Assembly (NCBI GenBank): GCA_038230895.1
Contig: JBBRMJ010000002.1
Coordinates: forward strand, 40,668-104,667
Source: JAJXTN01 sp038230895
Lineage (GTDB): Bacteria > Patescibacteriota > Saccharimonadia > Saccharimonadales > UBA4665
Direction of reading: 5' to 3'
DNA: 64,000 nucleotides
A program made the position numbers and the translations under genes. The notes under the pieces were generated by a model. The model did no database searches and was not told where the DNA came from. It was given only the letters and a program-made list of their open reading frames with translations. Shown piece after piece: positions 52,079 to 61,655 of this stretch (its first letter is position 1; each line of letters starts with the position of its first letter).

Positions 52079-53103
52079 GGCAGTAATTCCGGTTCCTGCT
52101 CTAGGGTAATATTGAATTTTTGCTGGACAGCCAGGACAATTTTTTGTTTGAAGGCCAGGACATCAGCCGTGCTTTTGGCGTGTTCGTTAACCAGGACCAA
52201 GGCCTGCTTGGGCCAGGTACCCATACCAGTTTCGGCATCGTGGAAGTCTTTAAACCCAGCCGCTTCGATCAACCACGCTGCTGAGATTTTCACTGAACCG
52301 GTGCCGACGGACCAATGTGGCACGGCGTCATAATTTTCGGCTACATAGCTGTATTGTTCTTCGGTGACTATCGGGTTCGCGAAGAACGAGCCGTTATTGT
52401 GGACGACTGATGGGTCGGGCAGCTTGGCGGAACGGATGCTTATGACCGCCTGTCGAACGGTTAACGGGGTGAATTCGGTAATTTTTGCTGCCTCGAAATA
52501 GGTCTGTAGGGCCCCATAAAATGGCGGCGCTGGATTGCCTTTGGTCAGATGGAGCGACAAACCGGTGATGAAATACCGGCCACGGTCGACAGTTTTGAAA
52601 CGACTCATTCGATAGCCAAAGCCGCAATCTGCGGCAGTCAGTGTCACGAAATCGCCAACCTTGGTATCAAATGCCTCAACAGTGACTAGTGCATTGGCAA
52701 TCTCTTGTCCATAGGCACCAACATTCTGGATTGGGGTTGCACCGGCCGTACCGGGGATTAAGCTCAGACATTCGATTCCCGTTAGGCCAACGTCGACACT
52801 GCGGGCAACGACACTATCCCAGTTCTCGCCACTCCCGATTGTCAGGTAGGTATTGGTGGCATCCTCTTCAAATAATTCATAACGCATAATCTTATCGACC
52901 AGCACCAGGCCAGAAAAGCCCTCGTCGCGCCAAATGATGTTACTGCCCGTGCCAATCATAATGACTGGTAGTTGCTTTGACTGGGCCCAACTTAAGGCCT
53001 CAAGCACTTCCATGCGCGTAGTCACCTCTGTTAAATAGGCAGCTTGTCCGCCGAGGCCCATTCCAGAATACTCAGCCAGACTGACAGCTTGGGCTATGTT
53101 CAT
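52075..53103 (-). CDS. murB: UDP-N-acetylenolpyruvoylglucosamine reductase MurB
   Basis: A 342-residue type I MurB. FAD-binding motifs are VIMIGTGSNIIWRDEGF and IPGTAGATPIQNVGAYGQE. The catalytic Ser is in NNGSFFANPIV. It reduces the MurA product, so murA and murB, 3.1 kb apart here, do consecutive steps. Start 53103 is set by TATAAT 7 nt upstream; the frame continues upstream without support. Confidence 0.95.
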   Translation of the reverse strand: MNIAQAVSLAEYSGMGLGGQAAYLTEVTTRMEVLEALSWAQSKQLPVIMIGTGSNIIWRDEGFSGLVLVDKIMRYELFEEDATNTYLTIGSGENWDSVVARSVDVGLTGIECLSLIPGTAGATPIQNVGAYGQEIANALVTVEAFDTKVGDFVTLTAADCGFGYRMSRFKTVDRGRYFITGLSLHLTKGNPAPPFYGALQTYFEAAKITEFTPLTVRQAVISIRSAKLPDPSVVHNNGSFFANPIVTEEQYSYVAENYDAVPHWSVGTGSVKISAAWLIEAAGFKDFHDAETGMGTWPKQALVLVNEHAKSTADVLAFKQKIVLAVQQKFNITLEQEPELLP

Positions 53104-53173
53104 GCTCATTATTATACAGCGCTTGATTCTCCATACTTGCACGCTCTGTAGCAGCGGGTTACTATGGAGGTGT

Positions 53174-53734
53174 ATGAGTGAGTCGACACCTTTCACGAGT
53201 CTTGGCAAACATCTGCGCTATGTCCGCGAGCAATCGCAGGAAAGTCTGGCGGAGGTATCTGGTGCTGTGGAGATCGAGGAACAGACCTTAGCGCGGATTG
53301 AAGCTGGCGAAGAACGACCAACTGAAGACATTCTGCTTCTTTTGATTAGCCACTTTGGTGTCCAAGATCAGGAAGCTGTCCAGCTCTGGGAGTTGGCCGA
53401 TTACAGCGGTGAATTGCCCGACCAATTACGTGCCGATATCGATCTACCTGCCAACGCGAAAGTTGTCATGTTGCTGGCTATGGATATGCGCACAATGTAC
53501 AGTGACGGACTTGACATCACCAGTAGTCCGGCTGGACTGACGCTAAATTTCACTCAGGTTAATGGCAAACAGCAGTCCAACCCTGTTGCACGTGTTGGAA
53601 TGAGCTACGAGCAAGCCCAATTAGTTCTGAGCCAACTTGGTAAAGCCTTACTGACTGCACGATACAATAAAGGTCTCCGCGGCCTCCCACCGGGCTCGAT
53701 GCCCAATTCCGCTACTGGTGACCTCGCTAGTTAA
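53174..53734 (+). CDS. XRE-type HTH regulator with DUF3467-like domain
   Basis: A 186-residue protein. The HTH is at about 10-65 (LGKHLRYVREQSQESLAEVSGAVEIEEQTLARIE). The C-terminal half has LTLNFTQVNGKQQSNPVARVGMSYEQAQLVLSQLGKAL, resembling DUF3467. It is a probable transcription regulator divergent from murB. GGAGG is 3 nt before the ATG, while TACTAT is 8 nt before it, so the start mode is unclear. Confidence 0.8.
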   Translation: MSESTPFTSLGKHLRYVREQSQESLAEVSGAVEIEEQTLARIEAGEERPTEDILLLLISHFGVQDQEAVQLWELADYSGELPDQLRADIDLPANAKVVMLLAMDMRTMYSDGLDITSSPAGLTLNFTQVNGKQQSNPVARVGMSYEQAQLVLSQLGKALLTARYNKGLRGLPPGSMPNSATGDLAS

Positions 53735-53750
53735 TGTAAGAATTCTTACA
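53735..53750. promoter_or_regulatory. Perfect 16-bp palindrome after the HTH regulator gene
   Basis: TGTAAGAATTCTTACA directly follows the stop codon of the HTH gene. It has no T run, so it is unlike a terminator. It could be an operator for the downstream small gene. Confidence 0.5.
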
Positions 53751-53764
53751 GCTGATTGGTTATA

Positions 53765-53780
53765 GAAAGCTTAAGCTTTC
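53765..53780. promoter_or_regulatory. Second perfect 16-bp palindrome
   Basis: GAAAGCTTAAGCTTTC, 14 bp after the first palindrome and 29 bp before the next small gene. Two perfect palindromes in 46 bp suggest a regulatory region. Confidence 0.45.
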
Positions 53781-53809
53781 AGAATAGTCTTAAAACAGAA
53801 AGGCGTTAT

Positions 53810-53908
53810 ATGACGATCGAACAGTTGTTAAATGAGCTCCATACAATGGCTCAACACACCGCCGTCACGCCACCCAAAACCACACCCCTCAACAGACATA
53901 AGAAGTAA
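53810..53908 (+). CDS. 32-residue micro-protein
   Basis: It starts MTIEQLLNELHTMAQHTAVT, is rich in Thr and Pro in the second half and ends HKK. AGAAAGG lies 8 nt before the ATG. No homology can be judged at this length. Its value is its position behind two palindromes and the HTH gene. Confidence 0.45.
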   Translation: MTIEQLLNELHTMAQHTAVTPPKTTPLNRHKK

Positions 53909-54012
53909 CGAACCCCTATCAGAAGCCATTCAGTGAGTTGTCGATATACTATAGATATAACTTTTGGCTTGAAACTATTGCGTAGTGGTAACCAGACGAC
54001 AGGTTTTATTTA

Positions 54013-54810
54013 GTGCTGCAACCACCTCTGGCTACAGATCTGCCTCAATTGGTCTTTGACACGGACACGAACTTTGGGCACTATCAAGTCTGGGACATCA
54101 TGTATGATAATCGCCCGGCCCGAGTGCTGTACAGCGGCCAACGCCAGACGGCCCAGTCTGGCCTAGCCGATGATGATAATCCCAATCTATTATTCGATTA
54201 TAATCAACGCTTTTATGAACTGGTCACCGGGCTATTACCCAAGCGTCTGCTATTGATTGGCGGTGGTACCTATACCTTGCCAATGGCCTTGATAGCGGCC
54301 CTGCCGATGATAGAGATTGATGTCGTTGAGATTGATGACCAGCTGGCAACTATCGCTGAGCGTTACTTCGGCTTCGCTAAAAACCCACGTTTGCAGATTA
54401 TTCATCAGGATGGCAGGCTGTTCCTGGACCAAAGTGTCAGTCGCTATGACCTCATACTCGTCGATGCTTTTCTGGAGACCCAAACGCCCGATTCGCTCAC
54501 TGAGCGATCGGCCGGCGCCGTCTTTCGACAACGATTAGCTGCAAACGGCATAATGGCAACTAATAGTATTGCCTCATTTATGGGTCCCGGATCCAATAAC
54601 TTGCATCAGCGTATAGCCGAGTTAAAAACTATTTTTTCATCAGTAGAAGTTTACCCAGCCGGTAAAGGCTTGTCTTTGTGGTTGCCGCAAAATCTACTAC
54701 TGGTGGCTCAAGCTGGTAAGCACCAGCCGGTGAAGCGCTATCTTCGCTACCCGAAGCTGACCGAAGTCGATCGTAACGTAGACTTAAAGCGTGATCTCGG
54801 ACGACTTTGA
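54013..54810 (+). CDS. Spermidine-synthase-like methyltransferase-fold protein
   Basis: A 265-residue protein with a GTG start. It has the Rossmann glycine loop LLIGGGTYTLP, the acidic VVEIDDQL, HQDGRLFL and YDLILVDAF. This is the spermidine synthase layout, but the aminopropyl-transfer GGGDG motif is altered (GGGTY), so the substrate may differ. No S-adenosylmethionine decarboxylase gene is nearby. Confidence 0.75.
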   Translation: MLQPPLATDLPQLVFDTDTNFGHYQVWDIMYDNRPARVLYSGQRQTAQSGLADDDNPNLLFDYNQRFYELVTGLLPKRLLLIGGGTYTLPMALIAALPMIEIDVVEIDDQLATIAERYFGFAKNPRLQIIHQDGRLFLDQSVSRYDLILVDAFLETQTPDSLTERSAGAVFRQRLAANGIMATNSIASFMGPGSNNLHQRIAELKTIFSSVEVYPAGKGLSLWLPQNLLLVAQAGKHQPVKRYLRYPKLTEVDRNVDLKRDLGRL

Positions 54811-54896
54811 GAGCGATAGAGCAGTCAGGATTAACATAATTTGCTTGTGTTTCATACTGAGTATTGGTACCATAAAAACATCTAAGCACAAGAAAA

Positions 54897-55919
54897 ATGA
54901 CAAAAAAACTAAAACTCATAATTATTATTACCATTACGGTGGTCATGGTGGTGTACTGGGCGGCATTAGCTGCCACGGAAACCAAGTATAAGACAGTAAA
55001 TTACTGGTGGCAGGCTTGCATGTCAGCCTCGGCAATAATTTTCGGTATTTTTGGTTTATTTTCGGCTAAGCAATGGAGTTGGTTGAAAAGCGGCGTCGGT
55101 AAAAGTGTCTTCTTCATATCACTTGGCTTGATATCGTGGGGACTCGGTCAGGGCGTTTGGTCGTACGATGTACTGACAAACCCGAGTAACCAATCACCAA
55201 ATTCACTGCTATTGAATGTTTTGTATTTTGCCGGTCTACCGCTCTGGTCTTATGGCATTATTAAGCTTTCTAAAGCTTCTGGTGCACGGTACGGACTGCG
55301 TTCCACTTGGGCAAAAATTTTGGTCGCGGCCTTGACGGTCGTCATGCTTACCATTTCCTACGTTATGCTTGTGAATGTCGCACGAGGTGGTAGCTCATAC
55401 TTCCATCAAGGGTACTCATTCGCGGATATATTCTGGGATTTGGGTTTTGCAGCTGGTGACGCCATCAATCTTATTTTGGTGCTGGCAATATATGGCCTGT
55501 CTTGGCGATATCTTGGAGGTCGTTTCAAGCGGCCAATTACCATAATGCTTCTAGCATTTGTATTTCTATATTTGGCCGATTTCTGGTTCTCGTATCGAGA
55601 TGGACTAGGCGTCTATTACAATGGTGACTGGGTAGACTTACTGTACATACTTACCGTCGCTACCTTTGGTATCGGGCTGTGCTTACTTGACCCTCGTAGC
55701 TCCAAACTCAGCCCTGCGCAGCAAGGTGCTGGCAAGCCACAAGAGCCACAAGTCGCTCCAGCAACAGCCATGCCCGTAGAGGCGCTCCTACCGCCGAGCC
55801 CATTCCCCGCGAGCCCCGCCCCGATAGATAGTCCATCGGCCGAAACAGCACCCGTAGCTTCCACTCAGCAACCCACCGAACCACAACCACCTGCCAGCTC
55901 GGGGATTGGGAGCATCTAA
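54897..55919 (+). CDS. Seven-helix membrane protein with proline-rich cytosolic tail
   Basis: A 340-residue protein with about seven membrane helices (first at 7-27, last near 245-262) and an approximately 70-residue Pro/Ala/Ser tail. I do not recognise a family. The following genes (1 nt and 13 nt apart) encode a proline-rich protein and a histidine kinase without membrane helices, so it may be the membrane sensor of that kinase. Confidence 0.6.
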   Translation: MTKKLKLIIIITITVVMVVYWAALAATETKYKTVNYWWQACMSASAIIFGIFGLFSAKQWSWLKSGVGKSVFFISLGLISWGLGQGVWSYDVLTNPSNQSPNSLLLNVLYFAGLPLWSYGIIKLSKASGARYGLRSTWAKILVAALTVVMLTISYVMLVNVARGGSSYFHQGYSFADIFWDLGFAAGDAINLILVLAIYGLSWRYLGGRFKRPITIMLLAFVFLYLADFWFSYRDGLGVYYNGDWVDLLYILTVATFGIGLCLLDPRSSKLSPAQQGAGKPQEPQVAPATAMPVEALLPPSPFPASPAPIDSPSAETAPVASTQQPTEPQPPASSGIGSI

Positions 55920-55920
55920 C

Positions 55921-56538
55921 ATGGATCCAAACCTTAACCCTATTACAGGCTTACAGACGGCAGCCCCGACTCCAACGGCACCAATTGTTCCAGCCCAGCC
56001 AGCCCAGCCAATGACGCCGATACCTCCCGTACCCACACAAGAGTGGACGCCATCGGTGCCACAGCCATCAGATCCAATCGTACCAGCACAACCTCAGCAG
56101 TGGACGCCATCGGTACCACAACCACCGCTACCACCTGACGTTGCCGCACCACTGCTGCCCTCGCAACAACCACTCTCTCAGGGCGCCGTGCCACCACCGC
56201 CAGATACGATTGCCCAAATTGCCGCTCAAGCCCCGACCACGCCCATCAGTACAAATGAAGTCTATGCGACTATTTGTTCGCAAATCATCAAAGAGCAAGG
56301 TCGAATTATCGGCGCTCTGGCTTACGAGCAAGCTAGTCATGTTACCGGCCTTACAATTGATCCCACAACCTATGCCTGCACTATCATCGGAGACAGTAAT
56401 AAAGTCATTGGTGATTTAGTGGAGCAATACCGCGACTTCTTCGGTAACGCAGCCGTTGAGGTTTGTCGTGAAGCCGCCGCTCGCTTCGTGTCACGGTTAC
56501 CTAACGAGCGATTACCAGAAGCCTTAAAGGTCTTATAG
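55921..56538 (+). CDS. Proline-rich protein with C-terminal helical domain
   Basis: A 205-residue protein. The first 115 residues are Pro/Ala/Gln-rich and contain a tandem repeat built on W-T-P-S-V-P-Q-P. The last 85 residues (YATICSQIIKEQGRIIGALAYEQAS ... FRDFFG...) form a compact helical domain. No signal peptide. It starts 1 nt after the membrane-protein stop. It could be an adaptor between the membrane protein and the kinase. Confidence 0.55.
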   Translation: MDPNLNPITGLQTAAPTPTAPIVPAQPAQPMTPIPPVPTQEWTPSVPQPSDPIVPAQPQQWTPSVPQPPLPPDVAAPLLPSQQPLSQGAVPPPPDTIAQIAAQAPTTPISTNEVYATICSQIIKEQGRIIGALAYEQASHVTGLTIDPTTYACTIIGDSNKVIGDLVEQYRDFFGNAAVEVCREAAARFVSRLPNERLPEALKVL

Positions 56539-56551
56539 CCGGGTAACAGAC

Positions 56552-58075
56552 ATGGTACCCACCCAACCACTGCCAGCCAAGACACCGGCTGATTTGTTGC
56601 AGCGTATCACACCCAAGACCGATACGCATATGCCGCTGAAGAGCGAGTTTGAGCATATCGCGCAGAAAATGTATTCCCAGAACCTGGCGCTGGCTCAGAC
56701 CAATAGAACCTTGACTATACTCCGTGCTATCGACCTGTTAATTTTGGAATCATCGCGTGATTTGCAACAGATGAGTACCGACATTTCCAAGGCTATTATC
56801 GGCTCTTCGCCGTATGCAGTTGTCGGCGTATTTTCACTGAATAGTTACAACGATCACTTCCTAAATTTACAAGGCTTTGCCTATAGCACCTTGTTGAAGC
56901 AAAGCGCCACTGCAGCGGACCCAATGAATCTATTATCAGGTTTGTACATGAGCCTAGACGGTGAATGGTTGAGCGGTAAACAGCGTAATCTTATCCTCAA
57001 TCTAGAGTCTGAAGATGCTCTGGAACGCATTGACGAACTCGGGCTTGGTAAAGGTCTTGGCAAGACACTAGAGAGTCTTCGTGATGAATTCAACGTCAGG
57101 TCTTTCTATATGACCAAGCTCTGGGCTCGTGATAGCCTGACTGGCGTGATGATTGTTGGCATGGAAGAACCTATGCCCAAGATCGATGACATCGAGCTCA
57201 TTGAGCGTTTGGGTGAACCTACCGGTATTGCGCTTGATAACCGATTACTTTACGATGAAAACCAACGTTTCCTGAAGCAATTACAGATGACGAATGAACA
57301 CCTGAAAGAACTTGATGAATCCAAGGACGAGTTCATTAGCATGGTCAGCCACCAGTTGCGTACGCCGTTGACGAGTATGAAAGGCTTCGTCAGCATGGTG
57401 CTTGATGGTGATACTGGTCCACTGACTGACGCTCAACGGAGCATGCTTCAGCAGGCTTTCGATAGCTCACAGCGAATGGTGTATCTGATCGCTGATTTGC
57501 TGAATGCCTCACGTCTACGCAGCGGCAAATTCGTCATTATGAACCGCGTGACCTATTTACCTGATGTCGTTGCCAGTGAATTGAGTCAGCTCAAGGAAGC
57601 CGCCATAGCCCGTAAGGTAGAATTCACATTTGATAAACCCGAACACTTTCCAAAGGCACTCCTCGATGAAACGAAGCTTCGCCAAGTCATCATGAATTTC
57701 CTCGACAATGCGTTATATTACACGCCAACTGGTGGTCGAGTAAAGGCCGAACTCAAGCTGACTGATAAAACTATTGAATGCACAGTGACTGACAATGGCA
57801 TGGGCGTGCCGCGAGCTGAGCAAGATAAACTGTTCACCAAGTTCTATCGAGCGGCGAATGCCCGCCGAATGCGCCCTGAGGGCACTGGTCTAGGTTTGTA
57901 CATGGCTAAAAAGGTGATTGTTGCTCAGGGCGGGGCACTTATTTTCAATAGTGTCGAAGGGCGGGGCAGCGTCTTCGGCTTTGTCTTCCCGCGCAATAAA
58001 ATCGAAGTGACCGATGAAGCCGCGGCAGCCGAACAAGCTGCTAACACTGATCCAATCCCCATACCTGAAGGCTAG
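56552..58075 (+). CDS. Soluble sensor histidine kinase
   Basis: A 507-residue kinase with no membrane helix. A GAF-like N-terminal region (about 60-235) and a coiled coil are followed by HisKA with the phospho-His in SHQLRTPL (about residue 266) and HATPase with NFLDNALYYTP, DNGMGVP and GTGLGLYMAKK. The operon order of 7TM protein, proline-rich protein and kinase suggests a split version of the 7TM-GAF-kinase encoded as one protein at 32.5-34.7 kb. No response regulator is adjacent. Confidence 0.9.
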   Translation: MVPTQPLPAKTPADLLQRITPKTDTHMPLKSEFEHIAQKMYSQNLALAQTNRTLTILRAIDLLILESSRDLQQMSTDISKAIIGSSPYAVVGVFSLNSYNDHFLNLQGFAYSTLLKQSATAADPMNLLSGLYMSLDGEWLSGKQRNLILNLESEDALERIDELGLGKGLGKTLESLRDEFNVRSFYMTKLWARDSLTGVMIVGMEEPMPKIDDIELIERLGEPTGIALDNRLLYDENQRFLKQLQMTNEHLKELDESKDEFISMVSHQLRTPLTSMKGFVSMVLDGDTGPLTDAQRSMLQQAFDSSQRMVYLIADLLNASRLRSGKFVIMNRVTYLPDVVASELSQLKEAAIARKVEFTFDKPEHFPKALLDETKLRQVIMNFLDNALYYTPTGGRVKAELKLTDKTIECTVTDNGMGVPRAEQDKLFTKFYRAANARRMRPEGTGLGLYMAKKVIVAQGGALIFNSVEGRGSVFGFVFPRNKIEVTDEAAAAEQAANTDPIPIPEG

Positions 58076-58087
58076 TTAAATATGAGA

Positions 58088-60454
58088 CTAGGGTTTGCCG
58101 ACAGTCACACCTTGACCATTGTCAGCCGTGTAGATGTAGCCGTTGAGGCCGATGGCCATGCTGCGGATATTGCCGTTGTTCTCGCCGTAGAAACTATCTG
58201 AGACTTTAACAAAACTCGGACTGCTCGCTCGGGGATCTGCTGACTCGACTAATTGCTGACCGCCGCGGTCATGTACAAATAGTTGACCAGTTTTACTGAT
58301 GACAATCGGCCCGGCATTGCCGACACTTGAAATATTGGAAACTGCTGTCGCGCTTGTTCCGGTAGAGGTTTCAGCATTGGTAATGCGTTTGACGCTGCCA
58401 TTACTGACATATAGGTAATTGGAGTTAACCGGGTCAAGGGCTAGTGCATTGAAGGTTCCATACGATGTGCCGGCAGTCATCAGTTTAATCCAACTACCTT
58501 GGGCGCCAGCACTGTCAGATCGCCAGACAGCCACACTATCGATCGCGTACACGGTTGCAGTGTTGGCTTTCCAGACAAAGTAGCCTATACCAGCGCCAGT
58601 AGCGAAGGGTCCACCGGTGACTTGGCCCCAGGTTGTTCCGGCTTTACGCCACAGGCCGTTATTGGTGACACCAGCCAGAATGATTCGAGCGCCACTACCG
58701 TCATGGCCCACGCTCATAGCAGGGATATCACTGTTCACTGGTAAGTTTTCGTCAGTCCAAGTTCCGCCACTGAAGGGGTTGGGGTTGCTGTAGATGTTAC
58801 CAAGACCAGTGTTAGCACCTCGCTTACTGGCAGCAAGGTAGACAGGAGTCGGGCCGCCGCCAGTCGCTGGATTGGAGTCGAAGACCACGACATCGCCAGT
58901 CGATTGAGCGGCTCCCGGTTTGTTGTTCGTGAAACTGGCACCATTATCTGAAGATACGAGGACGGTGTAGTCCATATTACCAACCACTACATTACCGGCA
59001 ATTGCTGGATCGGTGGCTACAGCCATATTGACAGTCACCATCAATCCATTATCAGCCGGTTGCCAGGTGGTATTGGCGCCGGCCTGGGTACCGAACCATG
59101 CACCACCGCGACCAGCCACAAGCACGGTGTTCGGGCTATCCGGGTCAATCGCAAGATCTGACGCAGTCCATTGGCTGTTGGCTGCAAAGTTATGATAAGA
59201 CACCTGCTTTAACCATGAAGGCACAGTCGTACCATACATATTCCAGTCAAGCGTAATATGCGGGTCATCGCTGATGCTAGCCCAAGTCGAGCCACCATTC
59301 ACAGACTTCAGAATCGTTCGCTCATGAACTATGCCAGCAGTGGCCTTGGTAGCCGTTGCACCGATATACATCACTAGATTGCCACTGACCGTATCACGGT
59401 AACCCGTAATTGATTCATACCATGAGCCACCACTTCCGGTATCGAGACCGCTGTTGATTGTTGTCCACGTCGTACCACTGTACATGAAGGCACCATCTTT
59501 GCCACCGGCTACGAGTAGAGTTGTTGTGCCGTTATTGTTAATTGCCCACAGCTCCTCGGGTGTGTTCAAGTTGCCTGGATAATTCGTCATTTTGGTAAAG
59601 GTCATTGTGGCACTGCGGGCATTTGTGGAGCGCCATATACCAGTGTTGGCGGGATTGCTGGCAGGATCACCCGCAGTGACGTTTTCGATAGCGACGTATA
59701 ATACGTCGGGATTGTTCGGGTCACTGGCGATACCACGTATATGATCACCAGCGAGCGCCGTGTCATTCCATGAATTCCCATCGTTGCTGCTCTGCTTTAT
59801 ACCTTGATTGGCCGTTGCGACCCAGACATACTTAGTTGGGCCTGAGTTATCTTGGGCAATCATATTACCAGTTGGGCGGGGGTGTTCGCTGCCACTCACA
59901 AAATATGAACCATTGGCGTCAGCATTGGTTGCCCCAGCTTTCCTATTCCACGTGACACCCCAGTCACTGGATGTGTAAAACCCTTCGTCAGCTAAGGCGT
60001 AGGCTTTGCCACGAGTCGTGTCTGACCATAAGAGTGCTGCTACATGGCCGGGGCTATTATGTGGCGTCCACAAACGGCCTTGGCTGGTGCTGACATGGAT
60101 ACCCGAAACGTCGGCCCCTAATAGATACGGTCGATTGCCGTTCCCGTCTTTGAACGGGCTGATGGCAATGACATTCTGGAAACCTCCACCAGTCAGTCCA
60201 GACGAGGCGAAACTGTAGACGCCCGTGCCCGTTATGGCAGCGCCGAAGGCCACCGCTTTGCCACCGCTGGCGTTGCTATCGTTTACCACACCAGCACCAC
60301 CGGTCACACTACCATTTTCAGCCTCACTGGCGGTCACACTAGAGGCAGCCTTACTGATGAAAAGAACCGTGCTGCCGACAATAACAATGATGGCGACGAA
60401 TACGAGGGCTCGAAAGCGTTCCGGGATTCTATCGACACCTAACTTTGTTTTCAT
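58088..60454 (-). CDS. Large secreted beta-propeller protein (GH74/sialidase-like) with CBM-like N-terminus
   Basis: A 788-residue protein. The N-terminal helix (about 16-36) is a signal anchor. Residues about 40-72 (SEAENGSVTGGAGVVNDSNASGGKAV, split by variable loops) look like the N-terminal strand and SGG-K-x-V element of CBM6/35 modules. The rest is built of BNR/GH74-like blades with repeated S-x-D-x-G-x-x-W/F motifs (SSDWGVTW, SNDGNSW, SVNGGSTW, SSDNGASF). Such propellers occur in xyloglucanases, sialidases and sortilin-type receptors. Catalytic Asp residues could not be assigned. Probably surface-attached and glycan-binding. Confidence 0.7.
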   Translation of the reverse strand: MKTKLGVDRIPERFRALVFVAIIVIVGSTVLFISKAASSVTASEAENGSVTGGAGVVNDSNASGGKAVAFGAAITGTGVYSFASSGLTGGGFQNVIAISPFKDGNGNRPYLLGADVSGIHVSTSQGRLWTPHNSPGHVAALLWSDTTRGKAYALADEGFYTSSDWGVTWNRKAGATNADANGSYFVSGSEHPRPTGNMIAQDNSGPTKYVWVATANQGIKQSSNDGNSWNDTALAGDHIRGIASDPNNPDVLYVAIENVTAGDPASNPANTGIWRSTNARSATMTFTKMTNYPGNLNTPEELWAINNNGTTTLLVAGGKDGAFMYSGTTWTTINSGLDTGSGGSWYESITGYRDTVSGNLVMYIGATATKATAGIVHERTILKSVNGGSTWASISDDPHITLDWNMYGTTVPSWLKQVSYHNFAANSQWTASDLAIDPDSPNTVLVAGRGGAWFGTQAGANTTWQPADNGLMVTVNMAVATDPAIAGNVVVGNMDYTVLVSSDNGASFTNNKPGAAQSTGDVVVFDSNPATGGGPTPVYLAASKRGANTGLGNIYSNPNPFSGGTWTDENLPVNSDIPAMSVGHDGSGARIILAGVTNNGLWRKAGTTWGQVTGGPFATGAGIGYFVWKANTATVYAIDSVAVWRSDSAGAQGSWIKLMTAGTSYGTFNALALDPVNSNYLYVSNGSVKRITNAETSTGTSATAVSNISSVGNAGPIVISKTGQLFVHDRGGQQLVESADPRASSPSFVKVSDSFYGENNGNIRSMAIGLNGYIYTADNGQGVTVGKP

Positions 60455-60572
60455 ATTACCTGGCGTAACAGTGCGACACTTTTTACCCGTTACAACTCCT
60501 ATATATGTGTGAGTGTACCATAAACTTGCTTATGTTTGGAAGTCAGATGGACCCAAAATTTTTAAAATGCAG

Positions 60573-61499
60573 TTACGTCTCTTCGATTTGTTGTAGGCGA
60601 TGCGCCCCACGCGCAATGTAGATATACCCAATGCTGATGATGGCCAGTAGCACATAGACTAACAAGAGAATCGCCGACAGCGATAGGTCTTCTATTTGTG
60701 ATGACAAGGATTGGAAGCAGCGTAGTACGACAATTGTCAGCACCACCCCACCAATACCCTGTGCGAGATTGCGTAGCGCATCCTGATAGAGCAAACCCTT
60801 GACGTTTTTACGATACTGGTAGACGTTGTAAACCGCCTGTACGCCGATAAACCAGATTATTAAGCGCGGAATTAAAACCGTAACCATAGTTAGCCAGTCG
60901 GGTAGGTAGTAGGAGGCCACCAACACATTGTGAGTTGGGAACTGACGGGCTGGATCGTGTAACACTAGTAGAGTGTAAGCTGAGGCAAAACTGATGAAAA
61001 CGAACATAATGCTCCAGGGCAGGGAAGTTTCTGGCTTCCTAATATTGGTTAATAATCGCTTCGAGCCCTGGTGTATTAACCAGAAGCCAGCGAAGAGTAT
61101 AGGCAAGTTTAAATAATTGTTGAGGATAGTCATGGTCGCCGTAGCTTCGGGGTGGGCATGGTAGTAGGCTGTCGCCAATACGCCAGCAATTGCTGTAACC
61201 GGCAGCCAGAGTGCCAGAATTAATATTCCTTGGGCGAGGGGACGAAAAGCTTTCCCATCCTTACTCTTACGGATGGTATGCACGTAGCTCCGAAAACCTA
61301 AGTAGCCCACAAGCGCTATAAACCAAATAAGCAAGTAAGGAATAGTAACAGTCAGTGTGAGACCTATAAGTTGTGCGTGACTCACATGGTACTTCACCAT
61401 CGCTGCTTTGTCGGCTGGTAGCAATGTCGATAACAGTACATAAGCTATCGAAAATACGATGAAGATAGCTGTTAATTTTTTATAGCGTAGTATCAGCAT
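60573..61499 (-). CDS. Polytopic membrane protein, function unknown
   Basis: A 308-residue protein with about eight membrane helices and few charged loops. Family not recognised. GAGGGAG is 5 nt before the ATG and TATACT lies about 30 nt upstream, a normal leader. It resembles in layout the sensory membrane parts of the two kinases here, but shares no motif I can point to. Confidence 0.6.
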   Translation of the reverse strand: MLILRYKKLTAIFIVFSIAYVLLSTLLPADKAAMVKYHVSHAQLIGLTLTVTIPYLLIWFIALVGYLGFRSYVHTIRKSKDGKAFRPLAQGILILALWLPVTAIAGVLATAYYHAHPEATATMTILNNYLNLPILFAGFWLIHQGSKRLLTNIRKPETSLPWSIMFVFISFASAYTLLVLHDPARQFPTHNVLVASYYLPDWLTMVTVLIPRLIIWFIGVQAVYNVYQYRKNVKGLLYQDALRNLAQGIGGVVLTIVVLRCFQSLSSQIEDLSLSAILLLVYVLLAIISIGYIYIARGAHRLQQIEET

Positions 61500-61655
61500 G
61501 CCTGCTCCCTCAAGAAAGTGATTTCTAGTATATCGCTCATGGAGTGGAAAGTCACCAACATTTTAAGTAATAAGGTGAGTGTTTTTTGAGACAGGGCTTT
61601 ACAGACGGGTATATAATATATATCAGTTACAGCTAACAGACACGGTTCACCAAAA

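Noticed and set aside
54897..55919. Microbial rhodopsin
   Set aside because: Seven helices are present, but no convincing retinal-binding lysine motif in the last helix and no proton-pump motif.
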